41,535 nucleotides of DNA from Winogradskyella sp. KYW1333 (GCF_003335675.1 NZ_QPHL01000007.1:1-41535), one strand, 5' to 3'; positions 17,182-26,311 are shown, counted from the stretch's first letter. Notes: generated by a model not told the origin, from the letters alone. Program-made: numbers and translations.

Positions 17182-18305
17182 CCATTAATTTCATTCAACA
17201 ACCATAAGTAGTCTTCACGATTCTTTACAAAATCACGATCTGAAATATCTATGATTTTTACGTTTAATTCTGTTTGGTTCCGCAAGAAACTTAAATATCC
17301 TGAGTTAATTTTCTCTAGGTATTCATCTTGTATTTCTTTCTCATACTTACGTCCGCGTTTTTTTATATTTTTTTGTAATCGCTCTGTGTTTTGGTAGAGA
17401 TAGACATATAAATCTGGTCTTGCGATGTCTTTATAAACCTGATAGAACAATTTTCGATATAGCCTAAACTCATCTTCGGGCAAGGTTATTTTTGAAAAAA
17501 TGAGCGATTTATGGACGTCATAATCACTTACCATAAAATCCTTAAATAAATCCAATTGCGATAAATCATCACTTATTTGCTGATAACGATCCGCTAAAAA
17601 AGACATCTCTAGCGTAAAGGCGTAACGCTCTGGTTCTTTATAGAATTTCGGCAAGAACGGATTATCTGCAAAACGTTCTAAAATTAACTTAGCATTAAAA
17701 TCTTTTGAAATCTTTTTAGCTAAGCTCGTTTTCCCTGCACCAATATTCCCTTCTATTGCAATAAAGTTAAAATCACTAAAGCTGTAGGCCTTTTTTGGAT
17801 TTTTTAACCATTTATTAATAGGTTCAATTTTTGAATTATCTGAGCATTCCCCTAACAATTCTGAAACTGTTTTATTCAATTTTGGATGCGCTACATCTTT
17901 TGCAATATCCATCAAAGGTTCCAGCACAAATCTACGATGATGTAATTCTGGATGAGGAATTACAAGACTCTTTTGCTCAACTATTTCATCTTCATAAAAC
18001 AATATATCCAAATCAATTTCACGTGATTCATAACCTTCAGAGCTTGACTTCATGCGGCCTAAATCCTTTTCAATCTTCAAAAGATACTTTAATAGCTTTT
18101 TTGGTTTCAATTCGGTATTAACCATAATGCAAGCATTATGAAAATCTTCACCTTCAAATCCAAAAGCAGGTGTATTATATACTTTCGATATTTTTTCAAT
18201 AGTACCAACAGTTTTAAAAATAGCATCAATGGCAGATTGCAGATTTAGCAATTTCAAACCCTTATTACTACCTAGTGCTATGTAAACTGTCTTCGCTAAT
18301 ATCAT
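17178..18305 (-). CDS. folK: Fused HPPK (FolK) - deoxynucleoside kinase
   Basis: A 375-residue fusion of two enzymes. Residues of about 6-155 are 6-hydroxymethyl-7,8-dihydropterin pyrophosphokinase, a folate pathway step, with Y-I-A-L-G-S-N-K-G (8-16), F-G-F-E-G-E-D-F-H-N, the magnesium-binding D98-L-D100 in R-E-I-D-L-D-I-L-F-Y, and I-P-H-P. Residues of about 180-375 are a deoxynucleoside kinase, which phosphorylates salvaged deoxynucleosides. It has P-loop G-N-I-G-A-G-K-T (186-193), L-E-R-F in place of the more common E-P-V, D-R-Y, and a Lys/Arg-rich lid (R-G-R-K-Y-E-K). Such fusions occur in Flavobacteriia to my knowledge. The pairing of folate and dNTP supply is notable, since both feed thymidylate metabolism. 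Confidence 0.9.
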   Translation of the reverse strand: MILAKTVYIALGSNKGLKLLNLQSAIDAIFKTVGTIEKISKVYNTPAFGFEGEDFHNACIMVNTELKPKKLLKYLLKIEKDLGRMKSSSEGYESREIDLDILFYEDEIVEQKSLVIPHPELHHRRFVLEPLMDIAKDVAHPKLNKTVSELLGECSDNSKIEPINKWLKNPKKAYSFSDFNFIAIEGNIGAGKTSLAKKISKDFNAKLILERFADNPFLPKFYKEPERYAFTLEMSFLADRYQQISDDLSQLDLFKDFMVSDYDVHKSLIFSKITLPEDEFRLYRKLFYQVYKDIARPDLYVYLYQNTERLQKNIKKRGRKYEKEIQDEYLEKINSGYLSFLRNQTELNVKIIDISDRDFVKNREDYLWLLNEING

Positions 18306-18342
18306 GGAGAAAGCAAATTAACTAAAAGATATATTAAAAGAT

Positions 18343-18350
18343 TATCTTTG
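18343..18350 (+). promoter_or_regulatory. -7 box TATCTTTG for the queuosine precursor transporter
   Basis: Perfect TAnnTTTG, 26 bp before the ATG; no clear TTG 17-23 bp upstream. No preQ1 riboswitch-like structure is seen in the short leader. Confidence 0.5.
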
Positions 18351-18376
18351 AGTCAACATTTTATCTACAATTTTAA

Positions 18377-19081
18377 ATGGAATTAAAGGACAAACTTTTA
18401 GCTCAACGCATATACCTACTATTAGGTGGCCTTTTTATAACCTCGCTTGTTGTATCTAATTTAATTTTTCAAAAGTTTTTTTATTGGTACCCTATAGACA
18501 TTGAAATTTTTGGGAGTAAACTATTTGAAATTTCGGTTGGCATATTGCCTTACCCTATTACTTTTTTAATTACAGATTTAATTAGTGAAATTTATGGTAA
18601 AAAAAGAGCAAACGATGTTGTAGTCGCAGGCATTTTCGCTTCCTTTTTTTCAATGCTTATTATATATACTTCAAATGCGGTTCCTGCTACGCCATGGTCA
18701 CCTGTGCAAGACAATATGTTTTCTACAGTTTTTGGAAGTACAGCAATTGCAGTTTTTGCAAGTATGATGGCCTATCTATTAGCTCAATTTGTAGATATTC
18801 ATATTTACCATTTCTGGAAAAATCTAACCAAAGGAAAACACCTTTGGTTACGTAATAATTTCTCAACATTTTTATCCCAATTTGTCGATACTGCTACGGT
18901 CCTACTTTTACTATGTATTTTCGGCAAAATTGAATGGGATAAGTTCACGGGTTTGTTAATCGCTGGTTTTCTATTTAAAGTGCTCGTTGCCTTATTTGAT
19001 ACCCCATTTCTTTATTTAGGAGTGTATATGTTTAGAAGACGATTTAAGCTAAAATTAAATGAAGAAATTGAATTACTTTAA
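18377..19081 (+). CDS. yhhQ: Queuosine precursor transporter (YhhQ/DUF165)
   Basis: A 234-residue inner-membrane protein of the YhhQ (Vut_1) family, which imports queuosine precursors such as preQ0/preQ1 for tRNA modification. The family signature P-Y-P-I-T-F-L-I-T-D-L-I-S-E-I-Y-G-K-K is at about 57-75. Six or so hydrophobic helices follow, including A-Y-L-L-A-Q-F-V-D and F-L-S-Q-F-V-D-T, whose Q-F-V-D repeats are typical. The tail is short and basic (F-R-R-R-F-K-L-K). It is divergent from folK with a 71-bp spacer. Confidence 0.9.
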   Translation: MELKDKLLAQRIYLLLGGLFITSLVVSNLIFQKFFYWYPIDIEIFGSKLFEISVGILPYPITFLITDLISEIYGKKRANDVVVAGIFASFFSMLIIYTSNAVPATPWSPVQDNMFSTVFGSTAIAVFASMMAYLLAQFVDIHIYHFWKNLTKGKHLWLRNNFSTFLSQFVDTATVLLLLCIFGKIEWDKFTGLLIAGFLFKVLVALFDTPFLYLGVYMFRRRFKLKLNEEIELL

Positions 19082-19514
19082 CGGTAACTTTAATATAAAA
19101 TTCATTAAGAAGTACTCAAGTAAAAAACCATTGATTGAGCACTGTGACTAATTATACCGATCAAATTATAGAATAATAAAAAAGTAACTTCTTAATATAA
19201 GTAAAACCATAGTCAATACAACGGATGGTAAAATATTAGCATGAAAATAAAACAAAAATAAACACCACAATTACCAAAACAAATTCATCTGAAGATGCTG
19301 TTAAAAAAGGGCGGGGAAAATGTACTATACGATATTTTCGAAAAAAAGAAGAGTAAAGTAAGAGAAGCCAGAAAAGTTCCTGATTCGACTAAAAATGATT
19401 GATTTTAGACAAAAAAGATTCATTTTTTGCCAATTTCTGTTAATAATTCATATTTTTCTTGCTTTTCTTAATTATAAAGTTATGTTGGGGGTTGATTAAT
19501 TTTAAACTAATTCC
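19082..19514. other. Intergenic 433 bp: possible small-gene relic and rpoD promoter
   Basis: No intact gene is present. Between 19252 and 19402 two plus-strand frames read like one short charged protein broken in the A6G3CG4 run around 19302-19317: N-S-S-E-D-A-V-K-K-G in one frame, then E-N-V-L-Y-D-I-F-E-K-K-K-S-K-V-R-E-A-R in another, ending TGA at 19402. I cannot name it. The last 90 bp contain the candidate rpoD promoter. Confidence 0.3.
19427..19458 (+). promoter_or_regulatory. Candidate rpoD promoter (TTG-N21-TATTTTTC)
   Basis: TTG at 19427-19429, 21-bp spacer, then TATTTTTC at 19451-19458, one mismatch from TAnnTTTG. Predicted start near 19465, leaving about a 50-nt leader. Confidence 0.45.
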
Positions 19515-20378
19515 ATGAGGCAATTAAAAATTACCAAGCAGGTAACCAATAGAGAAGACAAATCTTTAGACAAATATCTACAAGACATTAGTAAAATTCC
19601 TTTGATTACTGCAGATGAAGAGGTAGAATTAGCACAAAGAATAAGGAAAGGGGATCAGCAAGCTTTAGAAAAATTGACCACTGCTAACTTGAGATTTGTA
19701 GTTTCTGTAGCGAAGCAATACCAAAACCAAGGATTAAAATTACCAGACTTAATTAATGAAGGAAATGCTGGTTTGGTTAAAGCCGCTAAAAGATTTGATG
19801 AAACCAGAGGCTTTAAATTTATCTCATATGCAGTTTGGTGGATAAGACAAGCTATTCTTCAAGCATTAGCTGAGCAATCTAGAATTGTTCGATTACCACT
19901 CAATAAAATCGGAACTATCAATAAAATCAATAAAACATTTTCTCATTTAGAACAAATACATCAACGCCCTCCAAATGCTGAGGAAATTGCTCGAGAGTTA
20001 GAAATTAGTGTGAGAGAGGTAAAACAATCCATGAAAAATTCGGGCCGTCATTTATCTATGGATGCCCCATTAAAACAAGGCGAAGACTTTAGTTTATACG
20101 ACGTAGTCAGCGCTAGCGAATCACCCAACCCAGACAAATCATTGATGAAAGCTTCCTTAAACATAGAGATTGAAAGAGCTCTAGATACGCTAACGCAAAA
20201 GGAAAGTGATATCATAAGATTAAATTTTGGTATTGGAGATCAACCTGCTATGACGCTAGAAGAGATTGGTGGAATTTATGATTTAACAAGAGAACGCGTA
20301 AGACAAATCAGAGAAAAGGGCATTAGAAGATTAAGACATGCCAGTAAGAGTAAAATTTTAAAGACCTATTTGGGATAA
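19515..20378 (+). CDS. rpoD: Primary sigma factor RpoD (short Bacteroidota form)
   Basis: A 287-residue sigma-70. Region 1.2 is near the start ([10 protein letters not shown]). Region 2 has [11 protein letters not shown] and the -10-recognition helix [15 protein letters not shown] (about 101-115). Region 3 follows, then region 4 with the T-L-E-E-I-G helix and [10 protein letters not shown]. Region 1.1 is absent, as is usual for the housekeeping sigma of this phylum, which recognises the TTG/TAnnTTTG promoters found through this window. It stands alone, followed by rpsU with its own promoter. Confidence 0.95.
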   Translation: MRQLKITKQVTNREDKSLDKYLQDISKIPLITADEEVELAQRIRKGDQQALEKLTTANLRFVVSVAKQYQNQGLKLPDLINEGNAGLVKAAKRFDETRGFKFISYAVWWIRQAILQALAEQSRIVRLPLNKIGTINKINKTFSHLEQIHQRPPNAEEIARELEISVREVKQSMKNSGRHLSMDAPLKQGEDFSLYDVVSASESPNPDKSLMKASLNIEIERALDTLTQKESDIIRLNFGIGDQPAMTLEEIGGIYDLTRERVRQIREKGIRRLRHASKSKILKTYLG

Positions 20379-20406
20379 TTAATTTTTTATTTTCAAATAG
20401 TTGGCA

Positions 20407-20414
20407 TATATTTG
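20407..20414 (+). promoter_or_regulatory. rpsU -7 box TATATTTG
   Basis: Perfect TAnnTTTG; start of transcription near 20421, giving a leader of about 30 nt. No TTG at the expected distance upstream. Confidence 0.55.
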
Positions 20415-20450
20415 CCGTCCATTATTAGAAACACAATAAAATATCATTAG

Positions 20451-20645
20451 ATGATAAAGATTGAAATTAAAGAAGGAGAGAATATCGAAAGAGCACTCAA
20501 GCGTTATAAGCGTAAGCATAGAAACGTTCAGATTATGAATAATTTGAAAGAGTCTCGTTATTTTACAAAACCTTCAGTTAAGAGAAGAAGAGAAATCCAA
20601 AAAGCTGAATATATTCAGGGCCTAAGAGATCAAGAAAACATATAA
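20451..20645 (+). CDS. rpsU: 30S ribosomal protein bS21
   Basis: 64 residues, strongly basic, full length for the family. It has I-x-x-x-E-x-I-E-R-A-L-K-R-Y-K-R-K near the start and K-P-S-V-K-R-R-R-E-I-Q-K-A-E-Y in the second half. In Bacteroidota, bS21 helps to sequester the anti-Shine-Dalgarno end of 16S rRNA, and in Flavobacterium the rpsU message is reported to carry a Shine-Dalgarno sequence used for autoregulation. Here the leader (about 20421-20450) has no purine-rich AGGAGG-type element. A strong terminator follows at 20667. Confidence 0.95.
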   Translation: MIKIEIKEGENIERALKRYKRKHRNVQIMNNLKESRYFTKPSVKRRREIQKAEYIQGLRDQENI

Positions 20646-20666
20646 TTTTAGATTTATATAAATTGA

Positions 20667-20696
20667 AAGAGCAACTTAACAGTTGCTCTTTTTTTT
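20667..20696 (+). terminator. Rho-independent terminator after rpsU
   Basis: Perfect 10-bp stem AAGAGCAACT (20667-20676) and AGTTGCTCTT (20681-20690), 4-nt loop, then a T8 run. Confidence 0.92.
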
Positions 20697-20769
20697 ATCA
20701 AAATTTGCTCAAACCAAACCATTTTTGACTTTTTAATCATAGGAAAGATGAAGCTATATTCAATAAGTT

Positions 20770-20996
20770 TTATTCAATCCAGGCTTGTGTTTTATTAAAA
20801 TCTAAATTTTTCACTTTATATTCTGCTTTTAATTCTGATGGGGCAATTGGCCCTTCTTTATAACAATGATGAATGTTCTATCTGTTTTATAATCATCTGT
20901 CAGCATCTTATAAATCATTGCTATTAAAAACCCTGTCCTAGTACTTTTAAATAATATAAATTTGAACTGAAAACTAATACCATAATAATAAACAAG
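20770..20996 (-). pseudogene. Decayed gene fragment, unknown family
   Basis: Immediately after the DUF2797 stop, an open frame reads F-K-S-T-R-T-G-F-L-I-A-M-I-Y-K-M-L and then D-Y-K-T-D-R-T-F-I-I-V-I-K. Near 20855 it needs a 1-nt frame change to continue as E-G-P-I-A-P-S-E-L-K-A-E-Y-K-V, reaching a TAA at 20770 after Q-A-W-I-E. Read together, the two halves have protein-like composition, but there is no start codon and an N-terminal part seems lost. I cannot assign a family. A chance frame is possible. Confidence 0.45.
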
Positions 20997-21788
20997 TTAC
21001 ATACTCAACTCAATCACTAGACCTTCATTCGCTCTAACATTAAAAACGGTATTGTCTTCAAAAATTAAATATTGTCCTTTGACACCAACTAATTTGCCTT
21101 CGAATTCAATGGCTTTATTCAGATTTAAGCTCTTTGGTTTTTCAGGATATTGTCCAACTGGAAAATGTAAATGTGTCTCGGAATTATTCTCGATAAAGTA
21201 ATCTTTAGCTTCGTCAGGAATATACTTCTTAAGCTTATTTCGCCATTCAATTAAATCTGCATCTTTCACGTCATTTTTCAACATATTTCTCCAATTTGTT
21301 TTATCAGCAACATGCTCTTTTAGAGCAACTTCCGTAATACCTGCAAGGTATCTGTTAGGAACTTCAACTATTTCAATAGCTTCGTGGGCACCTTGATCTA
21401 TCCACCTAGTCGGAACCTGACTTTTCCTCGTAACACCAACCTTAACGTTACTGGAGTTAGCCAGGTATACAATATGGGGTTGTAATTGCACTTTTTTCTC
21501 ATATTCTAAATCGCGATCTTCTTTATCTAAATGAGCAGTACTTAATTCCGGGCGCATTATCCAATCACCAGCAATTGGTTTATCAAAAAAACATGTTCTA
21601 CAAAATCCTTGCCTGTATATTGGCCTATCAAGACCACAACTTAAACATTGACTACCAACAAGTTTTATGGATACACTTTTATTCAATAATTGATTCATAT
21701 GAATGAAGTCATTCTCAAAGACCAAATAATATTGAATTGGTTCTAAAAACTCAGTTTGCATTTTAGTAAGAACACCTCTGTAAATCAT
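20997..21788 (-). CDS. DUF2797 protein with zinc-ribbon-like Cys motif
   Basis: A 263-residue member of DUF2797, function unknown. Residues 48-66 hold C48-x2-C51 and C63-x2-C66, a likely zinc site. This is followed at about 106-130 by H-I-V-Y-L-A-N-S-S-N-V-K-V-G-V-T-R, which resembles the start of GIY-YIG-type nucleases (Y...K-x-G-x-T-R). W-I-D-Q-G-A follows. That similarity suggests a nucleic-acid role but does not prove one. It is divergent from the GH3-auxin-family gene with a 133-bp spacer. No clear promoter box is seen on this strand. Confidence 0.85.
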   Translation of the reverse strand: MIYRGVLTKMQTEFLEPIQYYLVFENDFIHMNQLLNKSVSIKLVGSQCLSCGLDRPIYRQGFCRTCFFDKPIAGDWIMRPELSTAHLDKEDRDLEYEKKVQLQPHIVYLANSSNVKVGVTRKSQVPTRWIDQGAHEAIEIVEVPNRYLAGITEVALKEHVADKTNWRNMLKNDVKDADLIEWRNKLKKYIPDEAKDYFIENNSETHLHFPVGQYPEKPKSLNLNKAIEFEGKLVGVKGQYLIFEDNTVFNVRANEGLVIELSM

Positions 21789-21921
21789 AAAAGAAATTTA
21801 TTATTTTTAGCATCTATGCCTTAATAAGATTAGCATAAAGAATTTTGAAGAAATAGATTTAATAATAATATTTTAGTTAAAACTAATTATATTTCGCTTT
21901 GCGAGTAAAGATAATCAATCC

Positions 21922-23442
21922 ATGCCAATTCCTATTGTAAATTCTATTGCTTCATGGTTTCTAAAAAAACGATTTCATCAGATTGATTTGTTTTTAAAAT
22001 ATCCTAATGAAGTACAAAATGAGCTTCTTTTTAGCCTATTAAAATTTTCTAAGGATACAGAATATGGGAAAAAGTATGATTTTGCGTCTATAAAAACCTA
22101 CAAAGAATTCAGTGAACGTCTCCCGATAATTAATTATGAAACCCTTCAACCCTTAATTGAACGATCTAGACAAGGTGAACAAAATATATTTTGGCCAAGG
22201 CCTATAAAATGGTTTGCAAAATCCAGTGGAACAACCAATGCTAAAAGTAAATTTATACCTGTAAGTAATGAATCCCTTGAAGATTGCCATTATGCCGCAA
22301 GTAAGGATTTGCTTTGTATGTATTTAAATAATAATGAAGATGCTCAATTATTTACTGGTAAGAGTTTAAGATTGGGCGGCAGCAAAGAATTGTATAAAGA
22401 AAATGGAACAGTATTTGGAGATCTGAGTGCAATTCTTATTGATAATATGCCTTTTTGGGCAGAATTTAGCAGTACTCCTAGCAGTAAAGTCTCGCTTATG
22501 AGTGAATGGGAAACTAAAATGACTGCTATAGTAGAAGAAACAATAAATGAAAATGTTACTAGTCTTGCAGGTGTACCATCGTGGATGCTAGTATTGTTAA
22601 ACAATGTATTGGACAAAACAGGAAAGGATAGTTTGTTTGATGTTTGGCCAAATTTAGAGGTTTATTTCCATGGTGGCGTAAGTTTCAATCCTTACATAGA
22701 ACAATATAGGGCCATGCTGCCTTCTAAGAAATTTAAATATTACGAAATCTACAACGCATCTGAAGGTTTCTTTGCTATACAAGATCAAAACTATACTGGT
22801 GACTTATTACTAATGTTGGATTATGGAATATTTTATGAATTTATCCCAATGGACAGCTATGGCACTAGTGAACAAGAAGTCATCCCACTAAGTGATGTAA
22901 AACTTAATACAAACTATGCGCTCCTTATTACTACTAATGCTGGTTTATGGCGTTATAGAATTGGGGATACAATAAGGTTTGTGAGTTTAAAACCACACAG
23001 AATAAAAGTTTCTGGAAGAACTAAACATCATATTAATGCATTTGGTGAAGAATTAATAATAGAGAATGCAGAAGATGCTCTTAAAAAGGTCTGCAAACGG
23101 ACCAATTCAGAAATTGTAGATTACACTGCCGCTCCAATATTTATGAAAGGAAAAGAAAAGGGTGCCCATGAATGGATTATAGAATTTAAGACACCTCCAG
23201 AAAATATGTCTTATTTCGAAGAATTATTTGATAACGCTTTAAAGGCATTGAATTCAGATTATGAAGCGAAGCGCTATAATAACATGACTCTCAACAAACC
23301 GGTAATCCATTCTGCGAGAACCAATTTATTTTATGATTGGTTAAAAGAAAAAAACAAACTTGGAGGGCAACATAAAGTGCCTCGATTATCGAACGATCGC
23401 GTTTTTATTAATGAATTGTTAAACATTATTTACTGCAAATAA
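21922..23442 (+). CDS. GH3 auxin-responsive-family acyl-adenylating protein
   Basis: 506 residues, full length for the bacterial GH3 family (PF03321; unrelated to glycoside hydrolase family 3). These are ANL-type enzymes that adenylate a carboxylic acid and, in plants, join it to an amino acid. The phosphate-binding loop is S-S-G-T-T (101-105) in A-K-S-S-G-T-T-N-A-K-S-K-F-I-P. Later motifs are Y-E-I-Y-N-A-S-E-G-F-F-A (about 273-284) and Y-R-I-G-D-T (about 350), with a C-terminal domain containing S-G-R-T-K-H-H-I-N-A-F-G-E-E. Substrates of the bacterial proteins are not established. It is monocistronic. TATATTTC (21889-21896), one mismatch from a -7 box, lies just upstream. Confidence 0.9.
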   Translation: MPIPIVNSIASWFLKKRFHQIDLFLKYPNEVQNELLFSLLKFSKDTEYGKKYDFASIKTYKEFSERLPIINYETLQPLIERSRQGEQNIFWPRPIKWFAKSSGTTNAKSKFIPVSNESLEDCHYAASKDLLCMYLNNNEDAQLFTGKSLRLGGSKELYKENGTVFGDLSAILIDNMPFWAEFSSTPSSKVSLMSEWETKMTAIVEETINENVTSLAGVPSWMLVLLNNVLDKTGKDSLFDVWPNLEVYFHGGVSFNPYIEQYRAMLPSKKFKYYEIYNASEGFFAIQDQNYTGDLLLMLDYGIFYEFIPMDSYGTSEQEVIPLSDVKLNTNYALLITTNAGLWRYRIGDTIRFVSLKPHRIKVSGRTKHHINAFGEELIIENAEDALKKVCKRTNSEIVDYTAAPIFMKGKEKGAHEWIIEFKTPPENMSYFEELFDNALKALNSDYEAKRYNNMTLNKPVIHSARTNLFYDWLKEKNKLGGQHKVPRLSNDRVFINELLNIIYCK

Positions 23443-23564
23443 TAATTTTTAAAAAGGAATTTACTTACCATTAATCTTTATAATTAGTTTATTCAACTAA
23501 ATTTTTTGAATTAAATAAAGTTTTTTATCAATTTTATCTGTAATTAATTAATTCCTAACCTCAA

Positions 23565-24773
23565 ATGAAAGTTTTATCCTCAATAACTGCATTATTATTT
23601 TTAGCTATTGGAATCTTTTTTTCTGATAATAAAAAAATACTTAAAAATGATGGTAGTAATAAAAGTGGTTATCTATTTACGATAAATGTAACTAAAATAA
23701 ATTCAAAGTATTCCGAAATACCAGCTGCTGTTTTTAGGAATAAGTTAGTTATAGTGTCTTCCAAAAAAATAGGAGCATTAGGTGGTAAAATAGATAAATC
23801 TACTGGTGAACCAATCTCAAATCTGTTTTGTACAGAATTTAATGAAAAGAAAAATGACTTTACCACGCCTATATTGTTTAGTAGAATCTTGAATACAAAA
23901 AATAGTGAAGGACAAGTAGCATTTTCCCCTGATCAACACACAGTATATTACACAAGAAATTCAAAAGAAAATCCTTTCAATTTTCAATTATATGTCGCTA
24001 ATTTAGAAAAAGACTCATACGGTAATTGGATTAATCATAAACGCCTTGAAATAAATAGCGTTAGTCACTCTATTGAAAACCCTCATGCAACATCTGATGG
24101 TAAATTTTTATACTTTTCTTCCAATAGAGAAGGTGGTTTTGGTGGATACGACCTTTATAAGGCTTACATAAGAAAGGATGGTTCGTTGAGTGAGCCTATT
24201 AATTTAGGTCGTACAATTAATACATCTGCTGACGAAAAATATCCTTACACGGTTAATAACGAATCTGAACTTTTTTTCTCCTCCAAAGGCCACAATAGTG
24301 TAGGTGGGTTTGATATTTTTGTGGCGAATAATTATAGAAATCTTAATTATTCTGAACCTAGAAGTTTAGGACCAGACGTTAATTCTCAGAAAGATGAAAT
24401 AGCATTTACTTTCATAGATAACGAAAATGGTGTGTTTTCCTCAGATAAGGATAATAATGCAAGACGTTTTAATATGTATAGATTTAATGCTAAGGAAATT
24501 CTCCAAACTTTAAGAGGAGTGATTGTTGCAGAAAACGACGAAAAATTAATAAATTCTATTGTTGTGCTTTATGATGCATATGGCAACGAAATTGAGCGAA
24601 AAATAACAGATCGAAATGGCATTTACGAATTTCAAATTAGACCATATGAAGTCTACAATCTAAGAGCCATTAAAGATGGCTATAAAGATTCTTTCGTTAG
24701 ATTCCAGTCAAATGAAAATAATCGAGATGTAGCTTTCACTGAAACAGTACAGTTAAAATCTCAAATTAATTAG
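23565..24773 (+). CDS. Exported PD40 beta-propeller protein without OmpA domain
   Basis: 402 residues. A signal peptide (about 1-19) is followed by a WD40-like PD40 propeller (about 40-320) with repeats such as D-G-K-F-L-Y-F-S-S-N-R-E-G-G-F-G-G-Y-D-L and E-L-F-F-S-S-K-G-H-N-S-V-G-G-F-D-I-F. A carboxypeptidase-regulatory-like beta domain (about 325-400) closes it. Related flavobacterial proteins, including the T9SS component PorE, add an N-terminal TPR and a C-terminal OmpA peptidoglycan-binding domain, and both are missing here. The stop is clean and 200 bp of AT-rich DNA follows, so I see no sign of a broken OmpA part. It is probably periplasmic, role unknown. Confidence 0.85.
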   Translation: MKVLSSITALLFLAIGIFFSDNKKILKNDGSNKSGYLFTINVTKINSKYSEIPAAVFRNKLVIVSSKKIGALGGKIDKSTGEPISNLFCTEFNEKKNDFTTPILFSRILNTKNSEGQVAFSPDQHTVYYTRNSKENPFNFQLYVANLEKDSYGNWINHKRLEINSVSHSIENPHATSDGKFLYFSSNREGGFGGYDLYKAYIRKDGSLSEPINLGRTINTSADEKYPYTVNNESELFFSSKGHNSVGGFDIFVANNYRNLNYSEPRSLGPDVNSQKDEIAFTFIDNENGVFSSDKDNNARRFNMYRFNAKEILQTLRGVIVAENDEKLINSIVVLYDAYGNEIERKITDRNGIYEFQIRPYEVYNLRAIKDGYKDSFVRFQSNENNRDVAFTETVQLKSQIN

Positions 24774-24975
24774 TTATCACTTCGATTCATTCAACGCTAA
24801 AATTTGAAAATATATTTTGATCAACGATTTTTAAGTTGATTTTATCCAATAATTATCAAGATTTTAAGAAAATTTTGTTTTTGATTATATATTCGTATCG
24901 AAGAGAAATAATAATGATTTTATCTCCTCAACAGAACAATATTGCATGCAATATTTTATTAATCAATCCTAACTA

Positions 24976-25013
24976 AATATAAAAACCACAAAATCTAATT
25001 TAGATCTTGTGGT
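24976..25013 (-). terminator. Rho-independent terminator after clpX
   Basis: 12-bp stem (24985-24996 with 25002-25013) with one pair that is G-U on the minus-strand RNA, a 5-nt loop, then T5 on the minus strand. It closes the clpP-clpX operon. Confidence 0.8.
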
Positions 25014-25038
25014 TTCTGTTTTAGTAGCACTAAACGTC

Positions 25039-26268
25039 TTAAGAGACTGCCTTCAGTTTTTTCAATGTAGATTTAGAAAGTCTATCTTCAGCATATGTTT
25101 TGGTAACATTCAATTTTGTCTCTCCTGAACCTGGTAAGTCAAACATTGCCTCAGTTAATATTTCTTCACATAAAGATCTAAGACCACGAGCACCAAGTTT
25201 ATATTCAATTGCTTTTTCCACAATATAGTTAAGCGCACCTTCAGTAATACTAAGGTCAACTTCGTCCATTGCAAACAGTTTCTTATACTGTTTGATTATC
25301 GCGTTTTTGGGCTCCGTTAAAATAGCTCTCAAAGTATTAGCATCTAAGGGATCCATATGAGTCAAAACAGGTAGCCTTCCAATGATTTCAGGTATTAACC
25401 CAAAATCTTTAAGATCCTTTGGAATTATATATTGAAGAATGTTGTCATTATCAACAGTATCTGTATTAATTGAACTGTAGCCAATAGCCTGCATATTTAG
25501 TCTTTTGGTAATAATACGTTCAATACCATCAAAGGCACCACCTGCTATAAACAATATATGCTCGGTGTTTACTTCAATAAATTTTTGATCTGGATGTTTA
25601 CGACCTCCTTTTGGTGGCACATTAACAACAGTTCCTTCTAATAATTTTAATAAGGCTTGTTGTACACCCTCACCAGAAACATCCCTAGTAATAGATGGAT
25701 TGTCGCTTTTACGCGCAATTTTATCAATTTCATCAATAAATACAATTCCACGTTGCGCTTTTTCAAGGTTATAATCTGCAGATTGAAGTAATCTTGTTAA
25801 TATACTCTCCACGTCTTCTCCAACATAACCAGCTTCAGTAAGAACTGTTGCATCAACTATAGCCAAAGGCACATTCAACATTCTGGCTATGGTTTTTGCC
25901 ATCAAAGTTTTACCAGTACCTGTTTGACCAACCATTATGATGTTACTCTTTTGTATTTCTATTTCATCATCAGATGGTGGTTGCAACAATCGCTTATAAT
26001 GATTATATACTGCAACAGACATTACTCTTTTTGTATACTCTTGCCCAATAATGTAATCATCTAAGAATACCTTTATTTCTTTAGGCTTTCGAAGCATCAA
26101 TTCAGCACTTAATTCTGAATTACCACCTTGCTTAGATTCTTCTATTACAATTCCATGGGCTTGCTCGATACACCGATCGCAAATATGCGCATCAAGTCCT
26201 GCTATAAGCAAATTTGTCTCTGGCTTCTTCCTTCCGCAAAACGAACATTCTAATTCTTCTTTGGCCAT
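25039..26268 (-). CDS. clpX: ClpX, ATP-dependent unfoldase of ClpXP
   Basis: A 409-residue AAA+ protein that unfolds tagged substrates and feeds them to ClpP. The N-terminal zinc-binding domain has C8, C11, C30 and C33. Walker A is G-Q-T-G-T-G-K-T (114-121), followed by the pore loop G-Y-V-G, Walker B with F-I-D-E-I-D-K-I, sensor residues, I-I-G-R-L-P-V (the ClpP-binding I-G-F loop lies in this part in other species), and sensor 2 G-A-R-G-L-R. It starts 43 bp after clpP in the same operon. Confidence 0.97.
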   Translation of the reverse strand: MAKEELECSFCGRKKPETNLLIAGLDAHICDRCIEQAHGIVIEESKQGGNSELSAELMLRKPKEIKVFLDDYIIGQEYTKRVMSVAVYNHYKRLLQPPSDDEIEIQKSNIIMVGQTGTGKTLMAKTIARMLNVPLAIVDATVLTEAGYVGEDVESILTRLLQSADYNLEKAQRGIVFIDEIDKIARKSDNPSITRDVSGEGVQQALLKLLEGTVVNVPPKGGRKHPDQKFIEVNTEHILFIAGGAFDGIERIITKRLNMQAIGYSSINTDTVDNDNILQYIIPKDLKDFGLIPEIIGRLPVLTHMDPLDANTLRAILTEPKNAIIKQYKKLFAMDEVDLSITEGALNYIVEKAIEYKLGARGLRSLCEEILTEAMFDLPGSGETKLNVTKTYAEDRLSKSTLKKLKAVS

Positions 26269-26311
26269 AATATTAATTCTAATTTGTAGATATAGTCTTC
26301 AACAACAAGGA

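Noticed and set aside
18306..18376. preQ1 riboswitch before the queuosine precursor transporter
   Set aside because: The 71-bp gap has no C-rich loop or A-rich pseudoknot tail of a preQ1 aptamer.
21922..23442. Counting this GH3-family gene as part of the polysaccharide locus
   Set aside because: Here GH3 means the auxin-responsive acyl-adenylate family, not glycoside hydrolase family 3; it lies more than 10 kb away among unrelated genes.
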